Below, one piece after another: positions 35,539 through 43,476 of a stretch of DNA of 64,000 nucleotides. Numbering within the stretch: position 1 is the stretch's first letter; every line of letters begins with the position of its first letter. The notes under the pieces are model-generated. The model was not told where the DNA came from. It saw only the letters and a program-made list of their open reading frames with translations, and did no database searches. Location of the stretch: contig NZ_CP110806.1 of the NCBI RefSeq assembly GCF_026184235.1, positions 3,534,001-3,598,000 on the forward strand, in the 5' to 3' direction. The stretch is from Cellulomonas sp. S1-8 (lineage in GTDB: Bacteria; Actinomycetota; Actinomycetes; Actinomycetales; Cellulomonadaceae). Made by a program: the position numbers and the translations under genes.

Positions 35539-35928
35539 ATGGGAGCACCGGCGGTCGTCATGGGCGACAAGGTCATGGGCATGTGCGCGGGGCACCAGAT
35601 CCCCACGCCCACGGGCGCGCCCACGCCGGGCCCCCCGATGCCGCTGCAGGTCCCGCTCCTGCAGGGGCTGGCCACGACCGTGACGATCGGCGGCAAGCCC
35701 GCGGCCGTCAAGGGCAGCAGCGGGTACAACACGCCGCCGCACGTCGGCCTGCACCCGTCGGACTCCAAGCTCGTCCCGACGACGCAGGACGCGCAGGTCG
35801 TCACCGGCAGCGCGACCGTCACGTTCGACGGCAAGGCCGCCGCGTACAGCGGGTGCCCCGTCATGGGCTGCCTGGCACCGTCCGCGCAGGTGACGGGGAC
35901 GGGGACCACCGTGCTGGTGGCGTCATGA
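35539..35928 (+). CDS. PAAR-like spike tip protein
   Basis: 129 residues from ATG 35539, with GAGGAGGAGGGG upstream. MGAPAVVMGDKVMGMCAGHQ at the start, VTIGGKPAAVKGS in the middle and CPVMGCLAPSAQVTGTGTT at the end are typical of PAAR/DUF4280-like tip proteins, with His and Cys residues that can hold a metal at the cone apex. It caps the VgrG-like spike encoded just before it. No toxin extension is fused to it. Confidence 0.9.
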   Translation: MGAPAVVMGDKVMGMCAGHQIPTPTGAPTPGPPMPLQVPLLQGLATTVTIGGKPAAVKGSSGYNTPPHVGLHPSDSKLVPTTQDAQVVTGSATVTFDGKAAAYSGCPVMGCLAPSAQVTGTGTTVLVAS

Positions 35929-35953
35929 AAACCGCGACAACAGGGGGTGCACG

Positions 35954-36463
35954 ATGACGGGCCACGCGTTCGTCGGCACGGGCTGGCACTGGCCGGTCGA
36001 GACCGACGCCACGGGGGCGTTCGCGCTGACCAGCGGCAGCACGCTGCTGGAGCAGGCGATGTACCTGATCCTGTCCACGACGCCCGGCGAACGCCCCATG
36101 CGCCCCGAGTTCGGTGCGCAGCTGCGCCAGTTCGTCTTCGAGTCCGGCGACGCGACGACGGCCGGGCGCATCGCCACCGAGGTGCGCGCCGCGCTGCTGC
36201 GCTGGGAGCCGCGGGTCGACGTCGGCGAGGTCGCCGTGACGATCGACCCCGACGACGCGTCCACGCTGTGGATCGACGTCGCCTACCGCGTCCGGTCCAC
36301 CAACGACCGCCGCAACCTCGTCTTCCCGTTCTACGTCATCGGCCGCCACGAGGAGGCGGACGAGGCGCTGCCCGCGTCGTCGTCGAACGGCCACGGCACC
36401 CTGCCGACCACCCTCCCCTCGGTCCCGCCCCCCGCCCCCGCGCTCGCCCGGAGGTCGTCATGA
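35954..36463 (+). CDS. GPW/gp25-family baseplate wedge protein
   Basis: 169 residues from ATG 35954. STLLEQAMYLILSTTPGERP, followed by MRPEFGAQLRQFVFE, is the gp25 signature, including the EFG segment. The family initiates sheath assembly on the baseplate. The last 35 residues are Pro/Ser/Ala-rich and probably disordered. Its stop overlaps the next start as ATGA. Confidence 0.94.
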   Translation: MTGHAFVGTGWHWPVETDATGAFALTSGSTLLEQAMYLILSTTPGERPMRPEFGAQLRQFVFESGDATTAGRIATEVRAALLRWEPRVDVGEVAVTIDPDDASTLWIDVAYRVRSTNDRRNLVFPFYVIGRHEEADEALPASSSNGHGTLPTTLPSVPPPAPALARRSS

Positions 36464-38421
36464 CCCTGCCCACCCCGCGCCTGGACGACCGCACGTTCCA
36501 GGACCTCGTCGACGAGGCGAAGCGCCACGTGCAGCGCCGCTGCCCCGCCTGGACGGACCACAACGTCTCCGACCCGGGTGTCACGCTCATCGAGACGTTC
36601 GCCTGGATGACCGAGCTGCTGCTGTACCGCGTCAACCGCGTGCCGGACCGCATGCACCTGACGTTCCTCGACCTGCTGGGCGTGCAGCTCTTCCCGCCGC
36701 GCGCCGCTCGCGCCGAGGTCACGTTCCGGCTGTCGTCGCACCACGACGAGGAGGTCGTCGTGCCCGCCGGGACGGTCGTCTCGACGCGACGCGCCGCGGA
36801 CCGCCCGCCCGTGGCGTTCACGACCGTGGCCCCGCTGGTCGTGCCACCGGCGTCGTCCCGGGCCGTCCTGACGATCGCCGCCGACGGGCGCACGGTCGAC
36901 CGCACGCCGGGCCTCGGCGTCGGCGACGGCTTCCCCGCGTTCGGGGAGCCCCCCGTCATCGGCGACGCCCTGTACGTCGGCCTGGACGCGCCCGCGCCCG
37001 CGTGCGTGCTGCTTGTCCAGGTGGTGTGCCGCGTCGGCGGGCACGGCATCGACCCGCACCGCCCGCCGCTGGTGTGGGAGGCGTGGACGCCGGACGGCTG
37101 GCAGGTCTGCGCGGTCGAGCGCGACGACACCCTGGGCCTGAACGTGCCGGGCGCCGTCGAGCTGCACGTGCCGGACGGGCACGAGCGCTCGACGGTCGGC
37201 GACGTCGAGGCCGCGTGGCTGCGGTGCCGCGTGGTGCGGGCCACGCACGCGTACCGCTCGTCGCCCGTCGTCGTGTCGCTCACGGCCGCGACGGTCGGCG
37301 GGGACGTCGAGGCCGTGCACGCCGAGCCCGTCGTCGACGAGCCGCTCGGCACGTCCGACGGCACGGCGGGGCAGGTCCTGACGGTCAGCCGCCCGCCGGT
37401 GCTGGACGACCCGGACCGGCCGGTCGTGCTGCAGGTCGGCCGGGCTGCCGCGGAGTCCGACGCCACCGTGAGCTGGGAGACGTGGCGCGTCGTCGACGAC
37501 GTCGCGTCCGCCGGGCCGGACGACCGGGTGTGCATGCTCGACCGCACGACCGGGGAGCTCAGGTTCGGTCCGCAGGTGCGCGCCGCCGACGGGTCGGTCC
37601 GCGCGTACGGGGCGGTGCCGCAGCTGGGCGCGCCCCTGCGGGTGTCGTACCGCACGGGCGGCGGCGCGGCCGGCAACGTCGCGGCCCGCACCCTCGCGGT
37701 GCTGCGCACGTCCGTCCCGTACGTCGCCGCGGTGTGGAACCGGCGCGGGGCCGTCGGGGGCGTCGACGGGGAGACCGTGGCCGAGGCCCGCGAGCGCGGC
37801 CCGCTGGAGCTGCGCACGCGCGGCCGCGCGGTGACCGCCGAGGACTACGTGCACCTGGTGCGGCACGCGGCGCCCGAGCTGGCGCGCGTGCACTGCGTGC
37901 CCATCGCGGAGGGCCCGGACGCCCCGGGGCTGCGGGTGCTGGTCGTGCCGGCGGCGCCGACGGGCGACCCGTACCTCGACCTCAAGGACCTGCAGCTGCC
38001 CGACGACGCCCGCGACCGGGTGCTCGACGCCGTCGACGCGGCCCGCGTCGTGGGGTTCCGGGTGGCGGTCGAGCCGCCGTCGTACGTCGGCGTGCGGGTC
38101 GACGCGCGCGTGCGGGTGCGGCCGGGGGCCGACCCGCGGACCGTCGAGCAGGCGGGCGTGGACGCGCTGTTCCGGTACTTCAGCCCTCTGACCGGCGGCC
38201 CCGACGGCGACGGGTGGCCGCTGGCCCGGCCCGTGCAGCCGGGCGAGGCGCACGCGGTGCTCGCGCGGGTGCCGGGGGTCGACTACGTGGAGGACGTCGT
38301 GCTGCTGCGCGCCAACCCGCTGGACCGCTCGGTCTCGGCCCCCCAGGACCGCATCGACCTGGACGTCACGCACGTGGTCCTGAGCGTCGAGCACACGGTC
38401 ACGGCAACGGCCACGTCATGA
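36460..38421 (+). CDS. Baseplate J-like protein (Pvc11-like)
   Basis: 653 residues from ATG 36460 with GGAGG five bases upstream. The start carries the typical block RCPAWTDHNVSDPGVTLIET, then FAWMTELLLYRVNRVPD. The C-terminal half contains the gpJ-like core (RGRAVTAEDYVHLVRHAAPE) and ends with PGEAHAVLARVPGVDYVEDV. gpJ-like proteins form the iris-like ring of the wedge that opens on firing. Length fits Pvc11/gp6-type proteins. It precedes the gpI-like gene, the usual pairing. Confidence 0.93.
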   Translation: MTLPTPRLDDRTFQDLVDEAKRHVQRRCPAWTDHNVSDPGVTLIETFAWMTELLLYRVNRVPDRMHLTFLDLLGVQLFPPRAARAEVTFRLSSHHDEEVVVPAGTVVSTRRAADRPPVAFTTVAPLVVPPASSRAVLTIAADGRTVDRTPGLGVGDGFPAFGEPPVIGDALYVGLDAPAPACVLLVQVVCRVGGHGIDPHRPPLVWEAWTPDGWQVCAVERDDTLGLNVPGAVELHVPDGHERSTVGDVEAAWLRCRVVRATHAYRSSPVVVSLTAATVGGDVEAVHAEPVVDEPLGTSDGTAGQVLTVSRPPVLDDPDRPVVLQVGRAAAESDATVSWETWRVVDDVASAGPDDRVCMLDRTTGELRFGPQVRAADGSVRAYGAVPQLGAPLRVSYRTGGGAAGNVAARTLAVLRTSVPYVAAVWNRRGAVGGVDGETVAEARERGPLELRTRGRAVTAEDYVHLVRHAAPELARVHCVPIAEGPDAPGLRVLVVPAAPTGDPYLDLKDLQLPDDARDRVLDAVDAARVVGFRVAVEPPSYVGVRVDARVRVRPGADPRTVEQAGVDALFRYFSPLTGGPDGDGWPLARPVQPGEAHAVLARVPGVDYVEDVVLLRANPLDRSVSAPQDRIDLDVTHVVLSVEHTVTATATS

Positions 38422-38465
38422 CCCCCACCGCCCCCCACCCCCACCCGCCCCCTCCCCCCGCCCGG

Positions 38466-38486
38466 GCGAGAGCCCGATCCAGCCCC
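38466..38486 (+). repeat. Family B palindromic repeat, single copy
   Basis: One copy of GCGAGAGCCCGATCCAGCCC, just after the baseplate J stop and directly next to the unrelated 13-bp palindrome at 38489-38544. Confidence 0.6.
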
Positions 38487-38488
38487 GG

Positions 38489-38544
38489 CGAACCACGGAT
38501 CAGCGGGCTCCTGGCCCGCAGTGAGCCACCGGATCCGTGGTTCG
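38489..38544. repeat. 13-bp perfect inverted repeat with inner hairpin
   Basis: CGAACCACGGATC (38489-38501) pairs exactly with GATCCGTGGTTCG (38532-38544). Inside, GCGGGC (38503-38508) pairs with GCCCGC (38514-38519). It lies between two same-direction baseplate genes, where termination would be harmful to the operon, so it looks like an inserted palindromic element. Confidence 0.6.
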
Positions 38545-38561
38545 GCGGACGGGGGTGCGTG

Positions 38562-39119
38562 GTGAACCGGGCGCGGGGGGTCGACGTGCGCCCGGCGAAC
38601 GTCGCCGTGTCGTTGGTCGACGGGCTGCCGGAGGCGTTCGTCGCGTCGCCGGGCACCGTCGCGTTCGTCCGGGCCTTCGACGACGGGTTCGCCCCCTTCG
38701 CGACCGTGCTCGACCACCTGCCCGCCTACGTCGACCCCCGGTACGCGCCCGACGACCTGGTCCGGTGGGTCGCGTCGTGGCTGGCCCCCGCGGTCGCGGC
38801 CCGTCGACCGGCGGCGCTGCTGCGCGCGCACCTGCCGGACCTCGTGACGTCGGTCGTCGCCCGCGGCACGCTGCGCGGGGTCGCCGCGGCCGTCCGGGCG
38901 TGCACGGGCCGCGACCCCGAGGTCACCGACAGCGGCGGCACCGCGTGGAGCCGACGCCCGCACGGTCCCATGCCGGGGTCGGCGCGCCTGCACCTCGACG
39001 TCGGCGTCCGCCTGCTGCCCGACGAGCCCGACCCCGACGACGTCCTCGACCTGGTCCGCGGCGTCGTCGACGACGTCCGCCCGGTCCACGTCCCGACCAC
39101 GGTCCGCCTCCTGCCGTGA
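38562..39119 (+). CDS. Tail protein I-like baseplate protein (Pvc12-like domain)
   Basis: 185 residues from GTG 38562, chosen because GGGGGTG lies just upstream. ATG 38418 in the same frame overlaps the previous stop but has no ribosome binding site and would add 48 Pro/Arg residues encoded by palindromic repeats. The core VAFVRAFDDGFAPFATVLDH, then LPAYVDPRYAPDDLVRWVAS, matches the gpI/phage tail family (TIGR02242 type) that joins the baseplate to fibres. It is the last gene of the main CIS operon. Full Pvc12 proteins are much longer, so this is a minimal version. Confidence 0.8.
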   Translation: MNRARGVDVRPANVAVSLVDGLPEAFVASPGTVAFVRAFDDGFAPFATVLDHLPAYVDPRYAPDDLVRWVASWLAPAVAARRPAALLRAHLPDLVTSVVARGTLRGVAAAVRACTGRDPEVTDSGGTAWSRRPHGPMPGSARLHLDVGVRLLPDEPDPDDVLDLVRGVVDDVRPVHVPTTVRLLP

Positions 39120-39145
39120 CCCCCACGCCCACCCCCACCCGCGCC

Positions 39146-39330
39146 GAGAGAGCAATCCAGCCCGCCCCGCCCCACCCCTCCCCGCGAGAGTGCAATCCAG
39201 CTCCGGCCGGGGGAGCTGGATTGCACTCTCGCGGGAGCAGGGCGGGGCTGGATCGCCCTCTCGCGCGGGGAATCGGGGCTGGATTGCACTCTCGCGCGAG
39301 CAGGGCGGGGCTGGATCGTCCTCTCGCGCC
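39146..39330. repeat. Array of six family B repeats between CIS operon and regulator
   Basis: Two plus-oriented copies (39146-39163, 39184-39204) and four minus-oriented copies (39212-39233, 39245-39267, 39276-39298, 39308-39330) share the core GCGAGAGTGCAATCCAGC with small changes. The second and third form a 24-bp perfect inverted repeat (39181-39204 with 39212-39235) around a 7-base loop. The last three are spaced 31-32 bases apart. The array fills the 229-base gap between converging genes and may also act as a terminator. Confidence 0.8.
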
Positions 39331-39348
39331 CGCGCCCAGGTCGGTGGG

Positions 39349-42300
39349 TCAGGGGACCGCGAGGGCGGGTGGTGGGGTGAGCTCGGGTGGGGGCGTGCGC
39401 AGGGCCACGGGTGGGGACGCGAAGGCCGGCAGGGCGATCGTGACGCCCAGCTCCTGCAGGACGGCGGCGTACTCGCGGCGAGCGGCAGCCGCAGCGGCCG
39501 GGCGGCCGTCCGCGACGAGCCCGCCGACGAGCCGCCGCCACAGGTCGTCCTGGAACCGGTCGAGCGCGAGCCCGCGCCGGACCACGGCGACCGTACCCGA
39601 CGTGTCACCGCGCGCGGTCAGCAGGTCGGCCAGCGCGGCGCACGCCCGCAGCACGCCGGACCGCACACGCTCGCGGGCGCCGACGACCCACTCGGCCGGC
39701 CCGTCCTGCGGCAGCAGCTCCGCGGTGCCCGTGTCGACGGCCTCCCGCAGGACGACGAGCGCGGCCACGTCGTCGCCGGCGCCGAGCGCCACCTCCGCCG
39801 CCCGCAGCACGCGCTCGAGGCGCCGCACGTCGTGGTCCGTCCCGCCGTCGACGCCCAGTGCGTACCCCTGCTCGACGCGCCGCAGCAGCCCCCCGGCGCC
39901 GGCCCGGGCCGCGTCGAGCGCACGACGCACGTCGCTGACCGCGACCTGCAGCGAGTGCTGCCCCCGCTCGGGCACCCGTCCGGGCCAGAACCACTCCACG
40001 AGGCGGTCGCGGTGCACGGGCGCGGGTGCGTGCAGCGCGAGGGCCCGCAGCAGCGCCGCGTGCTGGGGACGCAGGGAGGCCGTCGTCACGGTCTGCCCGC
40101 CGACGTCGAGCCGGAAGTCCCCCAGGCACCGCACGCTCAGACGGTCGGCGAGCGCCGACGGCTCCGGCAGGACGACCGCACCCCGGCCGACGGCGGACAC
40201 GACGGGTGCGGCACCCGGTGCCGCGGCCTCGCCCACCACCGGGCCGGGACGCGCACCGCGGCGCGCCGCCACGAGCCGCACCCACGCCGGGGCGCCCGCC
40301 GCTCGTGCCAGCCGCCCCCACCGGTCGCCCGGCTCACCGACCGCGATGAGCGCGAGCGCGTGCGGCACCGGGCCCCAGCGGGCCGCGTCGACCGCGACCC
40401 CGACGGGTTGCGGGGCCTGGCCGTGACACGCCTGGGCGACGGCCGCCGCGGCGTGCGCCCACGCGGCGAGCGCGGGCGCACCGAGCGCGTCCAGGTCGGC
40501 CGCGGCGCGTTGCGCCGTCGCGGCCGTGCGTGGGTCGTCGACCGCCCCCGTCAGCCCGCCGAGCGCGTCGAGGAGCCCGAGCAGCGCCGTGCCCCACGCG
40601 TCCCCGACGCCGACGCAGCGGTCCTGCAGGTGGCGCAGCCCGTCGCTGCCGGTCGCGGGGCGGCTGCCGAGCTCGAGCCCGTCCGCGAGGCGCTCGAGCG
40701 CGGGCGCCCCGACGAGCTTGGCCGCGGTGTGGGCGCGCTCGCGGGCGTCGCGGGCCCCGCGGTCGTGCATGAGCGTGAGGCAGGCGGCCTCGCCCAGCAG
40801 CGCGACGGCCTCGACGACCGGCTGGGCCGCGGCACGTCCCTGGACGGCCGCGAACCGCCGGGCCGCGACCCGCACGTCCCCGCCGACGAGGCCCGCGACG
40901 GCCGAGGCGAGCGCACGCCCGACGTCGTCGGCGTCACCCGCGCCCATGGCCTCGCGCGGGCGGGCGAGCGCACGGCGCACCAGGGCGACCCACTCGTTCG
41001 ACGCGCCCATCGGCGGCTCGACCCACGTGCGCACCATGTGCCGCTCGCGCGTGACCAGCGCGCGCCCGGACCCGGTGACCGCGCGCTCCTCGGCGACGGC
41101 GTACGCCACGAGCGCCGGGTCGAGGGCGCCGTCGACGAGGTGCCGGCGGGCGAGCGCGAGCGCCACCCACGGGTCGGACTCGCGGATCGCGCCGGGCAGC
41201 AGGTCGAGCCACGGTCCGGGACGACCGGCGAGGTCGTCGCCACCGATCGTCAGGACCCGCCGCGCGGCGTCCCAGTCCTGGGCACGGCACGACGAGCGCA
41301 GCGCGTCGTCGTACTCGCCGGCCGTCAGGGCCAGGGCGGCGGCACGGCGGTGCAGCTCGCGCGCGACCGCACCCCCGGCCCGCTCGGTGAGCGTGTCGAG
41401 CAGGTAGCCGCGCAGGACGTCGTGGCACTCGTACTGGGTGCCGTCGGCCTCGTCGACCGCCGCGAGCAGACCGTGGCGGTGCGCGGCGGCCAGCAGCCGC
41501 GCGCCCGTGTCGGTGCCGAGCAGCGCGTCGCACCGCTCCGCCGAGAGGCGTCCGAGCACGGACGTGCGCACCAGGAACTCGCGCACCGACAGCGGCAGCC
41601 GGTCGAGCACGTGGCCGGCGAGGTAGTCGGCCACGGCGGGTCCGCGGCCCGCGCGCTCCAGCAGGCGGGTGCGGCTGCTGGCGGGCCGGTCGCGCGTGGC
41701 CAGGTGGAACAGCTCGAGCCCGGCCGCCCAGCCGCGGGTCCGCTGCGTGAGCTCGGCGACCTCGGCAGCCCGCAGCGGGGACGCGTGGTGGCCGCGGAAC
41801 AGCTCGTCGACCTCCCAGGTGCGGAACCGCAGGGCCTCGCCGTCCAGGACGCGCGCGGTCCCCGCCAGCTCGCGGGACGGCAGACCGGCCGGCATGCCGC
41901 GCGTGCCGAGCACGAGGCGCACCCCCGCCGGCTGGTGGCGCACGAGCACGTCGACGACCTGCGCGGCACGGCGGCGCTCCGTCGTGTGGACGTCGTCGAG
42001 CACGAGCAGCACCGGGGCCGTGAGCCCGTCGCCGAGCGCGGCGAGCGCGTCGTCGGGGGTGCGCCAGGACCCCGGCGGGGTGCGCCACGGCAGGACGTCG
42101 CACGCGGCGCGCAGGTGCTCGAGCAGCGCCGCGGGGTCGTCGAGCGCCGGGTCGAGCGTCAACCACGCGACCGGCAGCCCGGAGGCGTCGGCGACGTGCG
42201 CGAGGAGGGTCGTCTTGCCGCAGCCGGGCCCGGCGACGACCGCGACGAGGTGCGGGGCGACGGGTCCGACGAGCGGGGCGAGCAGGCGCGCCCGGCGCAG

Positions 42301-42387
42301 CCCCGTGGGGTCCGGACGCACGACGCGGGAGCGCAGCACCGGCACCTGCCCGGTGCGCGCGGGCACGTCATCGGCCGGCGCACGCAT
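39349..42387 (-). CDS. MalT-like ATPase/SARP (BTAD) transcription regulator next to CIS
   Basis: 1012 residues from ATG 42387 with GGGGAG four to five bases upstream. The N-terminal third is a STAND/MalT-type ATPase: P-loop AGPGCGKTT at residues 52-60, Walker B VLLVLDDVH, and a winged-helix region with EVDELFRGHHASPL. A TPR-like helical middle follows. From about residue 745 the protein has a SARP winged helix (LSVRCLGDFRLDVGGQTVTT) and then a BTAD domain ending near residue 985. In AfsR-type regulators the SARP domain comes first; here it comes last. Facing the CIS operon and diverging from the accessory genes at 42508, it is a natural candidate CIS activator; direct control is inference. 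Confidence 0.85.
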   Translation of the reverse strand: MRAPADDVPARTGQVPVLRSRVVRPDPTGLRRARLLAPLVGPVAPHLVAVVAGPGCGKTTLLAHVADASGLPVAWLTLDPALDDPAALLEHLRAACDVLPWRTPPGSWRTPDDALAALGDGLTAPVLLVLDDVHTTERRRAAQVVDVLVRHQPAGVRLVLGTRGMPAGLPSRELAGTARVLDGEALRFRTWEVDELFRGHHASPLRAAEVAELTQRTRGWAAGLELFHLATRDRPASSRTRLLERAGRGPAVADYLAGHVLDRLPLSVREFLVRTSVLGRLSAERCDALLGTDTGARLLAAAHRHGLLAAVDEADGTQYECHDVLRGYLLDTLTERAGGAVARELHRRAAALALTAGEYDDALRSSCRAQDWDAARRVLTIGGDDLAGRPGPWLDLLPGAIRESDPWVALALARRHLVDGALDPALVAYAVAEERAVTGSGRALVTRERHMVRTWVEPPMGASNEWVALVRRALARPREAMGAGDADDVGRALASAVAGLVGGDVRVAARRFAAVQGRAAAQPVVEAVALLGEAACLTLMHDRGARDARERAHTAAKLVGAPALERLADGLELGSRPATGSDGLRHLQDRCVGVGDAWGTALLGLLDALGGLTGAVDDPRTAATAQRAAADLDALGAPALAAWAHAAAAVAQACHGQAPQPVGVAVDAARWGPVPHALALIAVGEPGDRWGRLARAAGAPAWVRLVAARRGARPGPVVGEAAAPGAAPVVSAVGRGAVVLPEPSALADRLSVRCLGDFRLDVGGQTVTTASLRPQHAALLRALALHAPAPVHRDRLVEWFWPGRVPERGQHSLQVAVSDVRRALDAARAGAGGLLRRVEQGYALGVDGGTDHDVRRLERVLRAAEVALGAGDDVAALVVLREAVDTGTAELLPQDGPAEWVVGARERVRSGVLRACAALADLLTARGDTSGTVAVVRRGLALDRFQDDLWRRLVGGLVADGRPAAAAAARREYAAVLQELGVTIALPAFASPPVALRTPPPELTPPPALAVP

Positions 42388-42507
42388 CTCTCTCCCCTGT
42401 GCTTCACCCTCGGCCCCCGCTGGGGTGTCGCGTACGCTGACCGTAGCGCTGGACGAACCGTACGAAAAGGACGATTGTCGGCGGCAACCGGGCGAGGGGA
42501 CGCAGCG
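42388..42507. promoter_or_regulatory. Divergent promoter region between SARP regulator and accessory genes
   Basis: A 120-base gap with the least GC-rich stretch of the locus (GTACGAAAAGGACGATTGT near 42460). CTGACC (42437-42442) and GTACGA (42460-42465), 17 bases apart, could be a rightward -35/-10 pair. Weak support. Confidence 0.3.
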
Positions 42508-43476
42508 GTGCAGGATCCGGAGGGGGGCCCGGGTGCGGGCGGGGGGTCGGCGCAGGACGACCTGACCGACCTGCTGGCGCCTGCCGACGTGCAGTTCCAC
42601 CCTGCTCCGGCACCGGCGCGGCCCCGTCGGGTGCCGCCGCCGCGACCTGTCCCGCGACCCGACGACGAGGACCCGCCGCCCGCAGATCTCACCCGACCGG
42701 CGCGCCCGTCGACGGCCGCGCCGAGCCCCGACCCGGTGCCCGTGCGGGTACCTGACCGGGTGCCCGAGCCGGCGCCGCCGTCGGACGCCCGCCCCGCCGT
42801 CACCGTCGTGCCGCCGCGTCCCGCACCGGTCGCAGCCGCGGCTCCCCCGCCGGCCGCGCCGCCCGCCGCGGCGCCCTCGTCGGCTGTGGCGCCCCCGCCC
42901 CGCCCGCCGGCACCCACCCGTCCCGTCGCCGCCGAGCTCCCGCCCGTCCCGCGCACCGGTCCGGACGTCGTGACGTTCGGCCGCTGGTTCCAGCCCGTGG
43001 CCGGCGGTGTGCTGCCGCGCCCGGACGTCCGCGACCCGGTCGTCGCGGTCGTCAGGGCGGCGCCCGGAAGCACGGTCCATGCCGTGACCGCGGGCCGGGC
43101 ACGGCGCGCCCCCGCGGCGCTCGCGGCGGGTGGGCTGGAGATCGCCGGTGCGGACGGCGCGACCCTGGTCCTCATCGGGCCCGCCGACACGGCGTGGTTG
43201 CGCGACGACGAGGACGTCGCGGCGGGCGAGGTGGTCGGTGTCCTGCCCACGGGCGGTGGCGCGGGGAGCGGGGAGGTGGGCGGCGGGGGCCCGGGGGGCG
43301 ACGTCGAGCTGCGCCTCCTCGTGATCGGCGCCGACGGCGTGCCGCGGGACGCCGTCGACCTGCTCGTGGGCCTGCCGGACCCGGGCGAGCTCGACCTCGG
43401 CCCCGGGCTGGGCACGGACCCGTTCGCGCTCGACCTGGAGATCGCGGGACGCGCTGACTCCCGGGGCAGGCGATGA
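42508..43476 (+). CDS. Pro/Ala-rich protein with degenerate M23-like (duplicated hybrid motif) domain
   Basis: 322 residues from GTG 42508 with GAGGGGAC seven bases upstream. Residues 1-150 are Pro/Ala-rich linker. Residues about 155-320 follow the beta-sandwich rhythm of lysostaphin-like M23 domains: STVHAVTAGRARRAPAALAA, EIAGADGATLVLIGP, DVAAGEVVGVLPTG, and DVELRLLVIGADGVPRDAVD where M23 enzymes have the PHLHFE-type motif. The zinc-binding His and Asp residues are absent, so it is probably a non-catalytic binding domain. There is no signal peptide. It is coupled by ATGA to the zinc-ribbon gene. The fold assignment is moderate and the role in the CIS is inferred from linkage only. Confidence 0.6.
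   Translation: MQDPEGGPGAGGGSAQDDLTDLLAPADVQFHPAPAPARPRRVPPPRPVPRPDDEDPPPADLTRPARPSTAAPSPDPVPVRVPDRVPEPAPPSDARPAVTVVPPRPAPVAAAAPPPAAPPAAAPSSAVAPPPRPPAPTRPVAAELPPVPRTGPDVVTFGRWFQPVAGGVLPRPDVRDPVVAVVRAAPGSTVHAVTAGRARRAPAALAAGGLEIAGADGATLVLIGPADTAWLRDDEDVAAGEVVGVLPTGGGAGSGEVGGGGPGGDVELRLLVIGADGVPRDAVDLLVGLPDPGELDLGPGLGTDPFALDLEIAGRADSRGRR

Noticed and set aside
26548..39119. Contractile-tailed prophage
   Set aside because: No capsid, portal, terminase, integrase or lysis-cassette genes; DUF4255, the Pvc15-like ATPase and DUF4157 point to a CIS.
26548..39119. Type VI secretion system
   Set aside because: No TssB/C two-part sheath and no TssJLM membrane complex; the sheath is a single phage-type protein.
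39146..39330. CRISPR-like array
   Set aside because: Units alternate in orientation, spacers are very short and similar to each other, and no cas genes are present.
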